The notes beneath the pieces are model-generated. The model was given only the letters and a program-made list of their open reading frames with translations. It made no database searches and was not told the origin of the DNA. A stretch of DNA of 8,302 bases from assembly GCA_902803155.1 (NCBI GenBank), contig CADCOU010000310.1, positions 1-8,302 on the forward strand, given 5' to 3'. Both the position numbers and the translations under genes were made by a program. The DNA is from an uncultured Lachnospiraceae bacterium (lineage in GTDB: Bacteria > Bacillota > Clostridia > Lachnospirales > Lachnospiraceae). Positions 1 through 6,900 of this stretch are shown here, piece after piece. Each line of letters starts with the position of its first letter. Within the stretch, counting starts at the first letter, position 1.

Positions 1-491
1 CCGATCCCTCTCAGGATCTCCTCCCTGGTGTTCATTACCTCTCCATACCGGTCCAGCTGATCGCGGAACAGGTTCGTTACCACGATAACGTCAGGCCGAA
101 GCCGCATCGTGACCTGCTTCAGTGCCCCTTCGTCGCATTCGATCACGGCATAATCCGCAAGCGGGTTCCCCTTCCGGTCCGCGCTGCAGACCAGTTCCGC
201 AGTGATACCCGGGAGAAGGTTCGCCCCGGAACGGTTCAGAAGGCACGGTTTTCCTTCGAGCGTGATCGCTTTTTCCAGCATGCGGCACGTCGTTGTCTGC
301 CCGTTCGTCCCGGTCACAAGTACGATATGCATGCCCCGGCTGACAGTTGAGAGAACATCACGGTCAATGGAAAGGGCTATCCTTCCGGGCAGCGTAGTGC
401 CGCCCTTCCCTGTCAGGCGCAGGATCCCCCTCGTAAGCTTACACAGCCCGACTGCCGCTGCTGTCCGAAGCATCGTTTTTCTCTTCTTCAT
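1..491 (-). CDS. murT: Mur ligase family protein, MurT-type lipid II isoglutaminyl synthase subunit, 3'-truncated
   Basis: MurT with the glutaminase GatD amidates the alpha-carboxyl of D-glutamate in the lipid II stem peptide, using ATP and glutamine, at the cytoplasmic side of the membrane. The first 163 residues are visible and the frame runs off base 1. After a basic start (MKKRKTM) come LTGKGGTTLPGRIAL, typical of MurT, then a P-loop-like VTGTNGQTTT (59-68), NRSGANLLPGITAEL (86-100), the acidic ECDE (118-121) and VVTNLFRDQLDRYGEV (137-152), which is characteristic of MurT and Mur ligases. The usual P-loop is GTNGKTTT; here residue 65 is Gln (CAG at 299-297). The MurT zinc-binding cysteines would lie beyond the window. 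The start at 491 has GGAG 7 bases upstream; Met7 (471-473) is a possible alternative. The gene follows glmS by 32 bases with no terminator, so it is probably cotranscribed. A MurE- or MurC-like ligase is less likely given the N-terminal motifs. Confidence 0.9.
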   Translation of the reverse strand, partial: MKKRKTMLRTAAAVGLCKLTRGILRLTGKGGTTLPGRIALSIDRDVLSTVSRGMHIVLVTGTNGQTTTCRMLEKAITLEGKPCLLNRSGANLLPGITAELVCSADRKGNPLADYAVIECDEGALKQVTMRLRPDVIVVTNLFRDQLDRYGEVMNTREEILRGI

Positions 492-498
492 TCTTCTG

Positions 499-505
499 CT
501 CCACC
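499..505 (-). promoter_or_regulatory. Ribosome binding site of murT
   Basis: GGTGGAG on the minus strand, with its GGAG core 7 bases before the ATG at 491. It is weaker than the sites of gltD and glmS but well spaced, and it supports the start at 491 rather than Met7. The remainder of the 32-base glmS-murT gap shows no hairpin or T-run that would end transcription. Confidence 0.65.
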
Positions 506-523
506 GCTGTGCTGCCTGCAAGA

Positions 524-2392
524 CTACTCTACCGTTACACTCTTCGCCAGATTTCTGGGTTTGTCAACATCCAGCCCTCTGGAAACGCTGGAATAATATC
601 CGAGAAGCTGCAGCGGTATCACGCTCAGAAGGCCTGAGAAATGTTCATCCGAGACCGGCAGGCTGATCAGGTCATCCGTCTGCGACTGAGCCTCGCTGTT
701 CTCCCCCTGTGTGATCCCAAGCAGAAAGGCTCCGCGCGCCTTGCATTCCGCCATATTGCTGAGCGTCTTATTCATCACGTTTCTCTGTGTCAGGAGACCG
801 ATGATCAGCGTTTTCTCCTCCACCAGACTGATCGTCCCGTGTTTCAGTTCTCCTGCCGCATAGGCTTCACTGTGAACATAACTGATCTCCTTCAGTTTCA
901 GGCTTCCCTCCAGGCTGATGGCATAATCGGAACCCCTTCCGATAAAAAAGGCGTCCCTCGCACCGGAGAATCTGGCAGCGATCCTCTGAATGTGCGCTTT
1001 TGTCTCTAGACATGACGCAACCTTATCCGGGATTGCCGACAGTTCTTTCATGTATCCTTCATACTGTTCCCGGTCTATTCTGCCGCGGACATATGCCATC
1101 TGAACTGCCAGTGCATACATCACCATCAGCTGCGCGGAGAACGCTTTTGTCGTCGCCACGGCGATCTCAGGCCCGGCCAGCGTATAGAGCACATGATCTG
1201 CTTCCCTGGCGATGCTGGAGCCCTGGACATTGACGACGGAGAGTGTCTTCAATCCTCTTTCTTTCGCAATGCGGAGAGCTTCCAGACTGTCCGCCGTCTC
1301 CCCCGACTGGGAGATCACGACTACCAGGGTCTTTGGTGACAGGAGCAGTTTTCTGTACCGGAACTCCGAAGCCAGTTCCACCCGCACCGGGACCTGAGCC
1401 AGGTCCTCGATGACATACTGCGCGGTCATCCCGACGTGCCAGGCGGAGCCGCAAGCCGCGATACATACGGAATCAGCTCCCTGCAGGATCTCGTCCGTAA
1501 GACCGGCCTGTGAGAAATCCAGTTGCCCGTCCATGAGATAATGATGAAGGGTATCCCTGAGAGCCTGCGGCTGTTCATGGATCTCTTTCATCATGAAATG
1601 CTCCCAGCCGCCTTTTTCAGCCGCTTTGGCATCCCAGGTGATCGTAACCTGCTCCAGGCTGATCTCATCTCCGTTCAGATCGAAGAACTGCACCTTTCCG
1701 GGAAGGATCCTTGCCGCCTGATAGTTTTCAATGTAATAGACATTTCTCGTATACTGCAGGATCGCCGGAACGTCAGAAGCAAGATAAGACTCTCCTTCCG
1801 ATATGCCTATGATCATCGGGCTGTCTTTTCTTGCAGCATAGATCTCCCCCGGATGCTCCCTGAACATCAGAGCCAGCGCATAGCTTCCCCGCACGCGGAC
1901 CATCATACGGTTGATGGCGTCGATCGGGCCGATCCGGTACTTCTTCAGATAATAATCGACCAGTTTGATCGCTACCTCTGTATCCGTGTCGCTGTAAAAC
2001 TGATATCCGTGCCGGAGCAGCTTCTCCCTCAGTTCTTCCTGATTCTCGATAATGCCGTTGTGAACTCCAATCACATCCGAAGCCCTGTATTCGGACGGAT
2101 CGTCGTCCAGAGCGCCGCTCAGGTGGGGATGCGCGTTCTTTTCATTCGGCGCCCCATGGGTTGCCCATCTGGTATGCCCGATCCCGCACGTTCCCGGAAG
2201 CAGCCTTCCGTTATCTGTCTTCTGCTTCAGATGATCCAGTTTTCCGGCTGCCTTTACGACACTGGTCGTTCCGTTTTCATCCAGTACGGCCATGCCTGCC
2301 GAATCATAACCCCGGTATTCCAGTTTTGACAGGCCGTCCAGCAGTACGTCCGCCGCCTGTTTATTGCCGGTAAAACCGACTATTCCACACAT
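524..2392 (-). CDS. glmS: Glutamine--fructose-6-phosphate aminotransferase (isomerizing)
   Basis: Makes glucosamine-6-phosphate from fructose-6-phosphate and glutamine, the first committed step to UDP-GlcNAc and peptidoglycan. The protein has 622 residues against 600-609 in well-known homologues. The start is fixed by MCGIVGFTG: Cys2 becomes the N-terminal nucleophile after Met removal. The glutaminase domain shows TRWATHG (74-80), HNGIIEN (111-117) and SDTDTEV. The first SIS (sugar isomerase) domain has CGSAWHVG, SQSGET (361-366) and TTKAF (414-418). The second has GRGSDYAISLEGSLKLKE and EAYAAGELKHG. The C-terminus, LDVDKPRNLAKSVTVE, carries Lys617, equivalent to the fructose-6-phosphate Schiff-base lysine. 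The extra length is partly a roughly 10-residue acidic insertion between HPH and HNG (about residues 93-107). The gene sits 18 bases after gltD with a strong GAGGAGG site. There is no room between the genes for a glmS ribozyme leader. Confidence 0.97.
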   Translation of the reverse strand: MCGIVGFTGNKQAADVLLDGLSKLEYRGYDSAGMAVLDENGTTSVVKAAGKLDHLKQKTDNGRLLPGTCGIGHTRWATHGAPNEKNAHPHLSGALDDDPSEYRASDVIGVHNGIIENQEELREKLLRHGYQFYSDTDTEVAIKLVDYYLKKYRIGPIDAINRMMVRVRGSYALALMFREHPGEIYAARKDSPMIIGISEGESYLASDVPAILQYTRNVYYIENYQAARILPGKVQFFDLNGDEISLEQVTITWDAKAAEKGGWEHFMMKEIHEQPQALRDTLHHYLMDGQLDFSQAGLTDEILQGADSVCIAACGSAWHVGMTAQYVIEDLAQVPVRVELASEFRYRKLLLSPKTLVVVISQSGETADSLEALRIAKERGLKTLSVVNVQGSSIAREADHVLYTLAGPEIAVATTKAFSAQLMVMYALAVQMAYVRGRIDREQYEGYMKELSAIPDKVASCLETKAHIQRIAARFSGARDAFFIGRGSDYAISLEGSLKLKEISYVHSEAYAAGELKHGTISLVEEKTLIIGLLTQRNVMNKTLSNMAECKARGAFLLGITQGENSEAQSQTDDLISLPVSDEHFSGLLSVIPLQLLGYYSSVSRGLDVDKPRNLAKSVTVE

Positions 2393-2397
2393 TTATG

Positions 2398-2408
2398 CTC
2401 CCCTCCTC
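2398..2408 (-). promoter_or_regulatory. Ribosome binding site of glmS
   Basis: GAGGAGGGGAG on the minus strand lies in the 18-base gap between gltD and glmS. The AGGAGG core is 9 bases from the ATG at 2392 and the overlapping GGGGAG is 5 bases from it. It is one of the two strongest sites in the window, suggesting efficient independent initiation on glmS. Confidence 0.85.
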
Positions 2409-2410
2409 GT

Positions 2411-3895
2411 CTACAGATTCGAATACCCCATCAGTGCGCGGTCGACTTCCTTTGCCGCTGAGCGGCCTTCCGCGATCGCCCACACTACGAGAGACTGGCC
2501 GCGGTGCATATCCCCGGCCGAATAAATGTTTTCTTTTGAAGCGGAGTATTCTCCGGGCAGGGTCTTTACATTGCCCCGCTCATCTGTCTCCACTCCGAAG
2601 CCTTCTGTCACATACGGTTCGCTTCCCAGGAATCCGGCCGCGATCAGTACCAGCTGCGCAGGAACCGTCCGCTCCGATCCTTCGACCGGAACCATGCTCA
2701 TTCTTCCCGTCTTCTTATCTTTCACGGGAGACAGCGAGATCAGGACCGCCTTTTTCAGATTCCCCTTCTTGTCTTTTATAAACTCTTTTACCGTTGTCTG
2801 GTAGACCCTCGGATCCGCGCCGAATATCCGGATCGCCTCTTCCTGTCCGTAATCTGTCTTCAGCACCCTCGGCCACTGCGGCCAAGGGTTGGAAGGAAGT
2901 CTCTCCTCCGGCGGTTTCGGCATCATCTCAAGCTGAGTGACACTCTTTGCCCCAAGCCTTATACAGGTTCCGACACAGTCGTTTCCCGTATCTCCTCCAC
3001 CGATCACGATCACGTCCTTGTCCCTGGCAAGTTCTGCCGGCAGATCGGTAAAGTCACTGTCCAGAAGTCTCTTTGTCACATTCCCGAGGAAGTCAACGGC
3101 AAAGCTGATCCCGTGCGCGTCTCTTCCCGGCACATTGATGTCTCTGGGCCTGGACGCTCCGCAGCAGAGGACGACGGCGTCATACTGTTTCTCGATATCA
3201 GCCGCCGGTATGTCTCTGCCTATGTCAGCGTTCACGACAAACCGGACGCCGGCTTCCTCCATGAGCTTCACCCGCCTGTCGATCACACTCTTCTCCAGTT
3301 TCATGTTCGGGATCCCGTAACGGAGCAGTCCGCCTACGCGGTCCCTGCGTTCGTATACCGTCACTTCATGCCCCCTGCTGCAGAGCAGCTGCGCTGCTGC
3401 AAGACCGGAGGGACCGCTGCCGATCACAGCAACCTTCTTCCCTGTCCTGACCGGAGAGCAGGTCTCTTTCACCAGACCGTGTTCGTAGGCGTACTCGACC
3501 ACAGCCTTTTCATTTTCTTTCGTGGACACCGGTCCGTCATACAGTCCGCAGGTGCAGGCAGCCTCACACAGAGCCGGGCAGACGCGGCTGGTGAACTCCG
3601 GAAAACTGTGCGTCATGGAAAGCCTGCGCCAGGCTTCCTCCATCCTGCCGCGGTAAACCAGGTCGTTGACCTCGGGCACCAGGTTGTGAAGCGGGCAGCC
3701 CGACGCCATGCCTGCGATCATCATACCTCCCTGGCAGAAGGGAATTCCGCAGTCCATGCATCTGGCAGCCTGTTTTCTGCGTTCCTCCTCAGGAAGCGGC
3801 AGGTGGAATTCATGAAATGACTTCACCCGCTGATTCTCATCTATGACAGGGCCATCCACCCTCGGGTATTCCAAAAAACCTGTCACTTTTCCCAT
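2411..3895 (-). CDS. gltD: Glutamate synthase small (beta) subunit, NADPH-dependent
   Basis: Takes electrons from NADPH through FAD and iron-sulfur clusters to GltB for glutamate synthesis. The protein has 494 residues, normal for the family. The N-terminal iron-sulfur domain has Cys46, Cys49, Cys54 and Cys67 (CMDCGIPFC, then GCPLHN) and a second set at Cys106, Cys110, Cys114 and Cys116 (VCPALCEAACTCG). The FAD Rossmann motif is GSGPSG at 159-164 and the NADPH Rossmann motif is GGGDTG at 299-304. The C-terminal FAD-closing motif is IYSAGDMHRGQSLVVWAI. I chose the ATG at 3895 because a GGGGAGGA Shine-Dalgarno lies 5 bases upstream and because MGKVTGFLEY is the usual family N-terminus. The frame is open up to an ATG at 3973, but those 26 residues overlap the gltB end and are Arg-rich with no family likeness. 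The gene follows gltB by 13 bases and precedes glmS by 18. Related FAD/NADPH subunits serve other enzymes, but adjacency to gltB settles the role. Confidence 0.96.
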   Translation of the reverse strand: MGKVTGFLEYPRVDGPVIDENQRVKSFHEFHLPLPEEERRKQAARCMDCGIPFCQGGMMIAGMASGCPLHNLVPEVNDLVYRGRMEEAWRRLSMTHSFPEFTSRVCPALCEAACTCGLYDGPVSTKENEKAVVEYAYEHGLVKETCSPVRTGKKVAVIGSGPSGLAAAQLLCSRGHEVTVYERRDRVGGLLRYGIPNMKLEKSVIDRRVKLMEEAGVRFVVNADIGRDIPAADIEKQYDAVVLCCGASRPRDINVPGRDAHGISFAVDFLGNVTKRLLDSDFTDLPAELARDKDVIVIGGGDTGNDCVGTCIRLGAKSVTQLEMMPKPPEERLPSNPWPQWPRVLKTDYGQEEAIRIFGADPRVYQTTVKEFIKDKKGNLKKAVLISLSPVKDKKTGRMSMVPVEGSERTVPAQLVLIAAGFLGSEPYVTEGFGVETDERGNVKTLPGEYSASKENIYSAGDMHRGQSLVVWAIAEGRSAAKEVDRALMGYSNL

Positions 3896-3900
3896 GCTGT

Positions 3901-3908
3901 TCCTCCCC
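3901..3908 (-). promoter_or_regulatory. Ribosome binding site of gltD
   Basis: GGGGAGGA on the minus strand directly touches the gltB stop codon and lies 5 bases before the gltD ATG at 3895. It decides the gltD start over the in-frame upstream ATG at 3973. The 13-base spacer is essentially this site, as expected for translational coupling of two subunits made together. Confidence 0.85.
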
Positions 3909-6900
3909 TCATCCTGCAAATATCCGGAAAGCCTCCAGCCTTGCCGTCTCCGGGTCCGCTCCGCGCCCCTCACTCTCAGCGATCAGTTTCATGATCTCCT
4001 TATAATCCGTCGGGATAATCTTCTTGAACTGAGAGATATAGCTGTCAAAATGCTCCAGGACTTCCTGCCCCTTTTTCGACCCGGTATACTGTACATGCTT
4101 TTCCAGTATCCTTTTCAGCTCCATCCTGTCTGTTTTCGACTCCACGCTCTCCATCAGGACCAGCTGCCTGTTCAGGTTGCGGTAGAGCCTGTTATTCTCA
4201 TCCAGGACATACGCGACGCCCCCGCTCATACCGGCTGCAAAGTTCTTCCCCGTATTACCGAGGATCACAGCACATCCGCCGGTCATGTACTCGCATCCGT
4301 GCTCTCCCACTCCCTCTGCTACACAGACGGCTCCGGAGTTCCGGATGCAGAATCTCTCACCTGCAACTCCTGCAATATAAGCCTCGCCGGACGTCGCGCC
4401 GTACAGAGCGACATTGCCGATAATAATGTTTTCCTGCGGATCATAACCGGCCTCCTCTGGAGCGTGTATGATCAGCTTTCCGCCGGACAGTCCTTTTCCG
4501 AAGTAATCGTTGCTGTCTCCTTCCAGGTTCAGGGTCAGCCCCTTCGGAATGAATGCTCCGAAGCTCTGGCCGCCGGATCCTGTGCAGTTCACCGTGATCG
4601 TATCCTCCGGAAGTCCCTCCGGATGCTTCCTGGTGATCTCTGCTCCGAGCAGTGTTCCGAAAGCCCTGTCGGTATTGCGGACCTGGACGGAGACTTCTGC
4701 CTTCTTTCCCTTTTTCAGCGCCTTTTTCACAGCATCGGAGGACAGCAGTTCTTTTTCGTCTTTTGTCTCTTCCAGTCTGAAATCGTACTGGACCTGCGGA
4801 TGGAAGGTCGAGAGCGATCTGTCTGTCCGGGACATGTCCAGAAGGATCCGGCTCAGGTCCAGCTTCTGTTCCTTCTCAGACAGGTCATCGCGGATCTTCA
4901 GAAGATCCGTCCTCCCTACAAGATCCTGCACTGTCCTGACTCCCAGAGACGCCATGATCTCCCGGAGCTGCCTCGCGATAAAACGCATGAAGTTTTCCAC
5001 GTATTCCGGTTTCCCGGAAAACCTTTTCCGAAGCTCCGGATTCTGAGTCGCAACACCCATGGGGCAGGTATCGGACTGGCACGCACGCATCATCACACAT
5101 CCCAGAGTGATGAGCGGTGCTGTGGCAAAACCGAATTCTTCCGCACCAAGGATCGCCGCGATCGCGACGTCGCGCCCGGTCATCAGTTTTCCGTCCGTCT
5201 CGATCACTACCTGGTTTCTCAGTCCGTTCGCGATCAGTGTCTGGTGGGTCTCCGCCAGGCCGAGTTCCCAGGGAAGGCCTGCGTTATGGATGGAGGAGAG
5301 AGGCGCTGCGCCGGTCCCGCCGTCGTATCCGGAGATCAGGACCACGGTGGCTCCTGCCTTCGCCACGCCGGCCGCAACCGTACCAACGCCGGCTTCCGAG
5401 ACGAGTTTGACGGATATCCTGGCATTCTTATTCGCGTTCTTCAGGTCATAGATCAGCTGCGCCAGATCCTCGATTGAATAGATATCATGATGAGGCGGCG
5501 GTGAGATCAGGCTGACGCCTGGCGTGGAGTGCCTTGTTTTCGCGATCCACGGATACACCTTCCTGCCGGGCAGATGTCCGCCTTCACCGGGTTTTGCTCC
5601 CTGCGCCATCTTGATCTGGATCTCCCTGGCGCTCACAAGGTACCGGCTGGTCACTCCGAACCGTCCGCTCGCGACCTGCTTGATCGCGGAGCTGAGGTCA
5701 TTTTCCGTACCGGCGGAGAGGATCCTCTCTTCGCTCTCCCCGCCTTCTCCGCTGTTTGATTTGCCGTGGAGATGGTTCATCGCAGCCGCAAGAGTCTGAT
5801 GGGCCTCCTCTGAGATTGAACCGTAGGACATCGCTCCGGTCTTGAAACGACGGACGATCTCATCCTCGCTCTCGACTTCCGGGAGGGGGATCCCTTCCTC
5901 AGGCTTCCGGAATGTCAGCAGACTGCGGAGATACCCTGTCTGCTCCGCGTCCGCCATTCTGGTGTACTGCCTGAACTTGTCATAGTCGCCTTCCCGGGCC
6001 GCACACTGCAGCATATGGATAGTCTGCGGATTGTACCGGTGATGTTCTCCCTGGCTTCGTTCCTTGTGCCTGCCGGCGGCTGTCAGTTCCAGATTGACCG
6101 GCAGGGACAGCGGGTCAAATGCTCTGCTGTGCTGCTGATCGACAGCCCTTCCGATGTCTTCCAGCGTGATGCCTCCGACACGGCTGACAGTACCGGAAAA
6201 ATAATCCCGGATCACCTCTTCACTGATGCCGACTGCTTCAAATATCTTACTTCCCTGGTAGGACTGTATCGTGGAGATGCCCATCTTGGAGGCAATCTTC
6301 ACGATCCCGAACAGGACCGCTCTGTCGTAGTCGTCTACTGCAGCGTAATAATCCTTGTCCAGGAGCTCCTCATCGATCAGCTGCGCGATCGTTGCGTGGG
6401 CAAGATAGGGATTGACCGCCGACGCACCGTATCCGAGCAGCGTCGCGAAATGGTGGACCTCCCTCGGTTCCCCCGATTCCAGGATGAGGGACATCGCCGT
6501 GCATTTTTTCGTGTCTACCAGATACTTATGAACGGCGGCGACTGCAAGAAGAGACGGGATCGCGACATGGTTTTCATCCACCCCCCTGTCAGAGAGGATC
6601 AGGATGTTCGCTCCGTCTTTGTATGCCTTATCCACTTCCACGAACAGATGCCGGAGGACCCGCTGCATGGGTGCTCCTTTGTAGAACAGGGTAGAAACTC
6701 TGGCAACCCGGAATCCGTCTTTTTTCAGATCTTCTATCTTCAGAAGATCCAGATCGGTCAGGATCGGGTTTTCGATCTTCAGCACATGGCAGTTTTCTGC
6801 CTTCTCTTCCAGCAGATTGCCGTTCTTTCCAAGATAGACCGTCCTGGATGTCACGATCTCCTCTCTCTGTGCGTCGATAGGCGGATTGGTGACCTGGGCG

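Noticed and set aside
91..288. A 65-codon minus-strand open frame (MPHAGKSDHA...)
   Set aside because: It overlaps murT in another frame. The murT frame carries all the conserved motifs, whereas this one is Arg/Gly-rich and featureless.
492..523. A possible terminator between glmS and murT
   Set aside because: The 32 bases hold no stable stem and no T-run on the minus strand, only a modest ribosome binding site.
1523..2329. A 268-codon open frame on the plus strand, opposite glmS
   Set aside because: It is wholly antisense to the GlmS glutaminase domain and its product has low-complexity, motif-free sequence. It is a shadow of glmS.
3896..3973. A 26-residue N-terminal extension of gltD starting at 3973
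   Set aside because: It overlaps the gltB 3' end, has no family likeness and lacks the strong GGGGAGGA site that precedes the ATG at 3895.
3843..5477. A 544-codon open frame on the plus strand, opposite gltB and gltD
   Set aside because: It lies antisense to strongly conserved GltB sequence, crosses the gltB-gltD junction and has no recognisable domain or family likeness. Long antisense open frames are common in GC-rich genes with biased codon use.
6728..6749. GATCTTC ... GAAGATC inverted repeat with an 8-base loop in gltB
   Set aside because: The arms are only 7 bases and arise from repeated Asp-Leu and Glu-Asp-Leu codons in a Lys/Asp/Leu-rich stretch. There is no T-run or conserved context.
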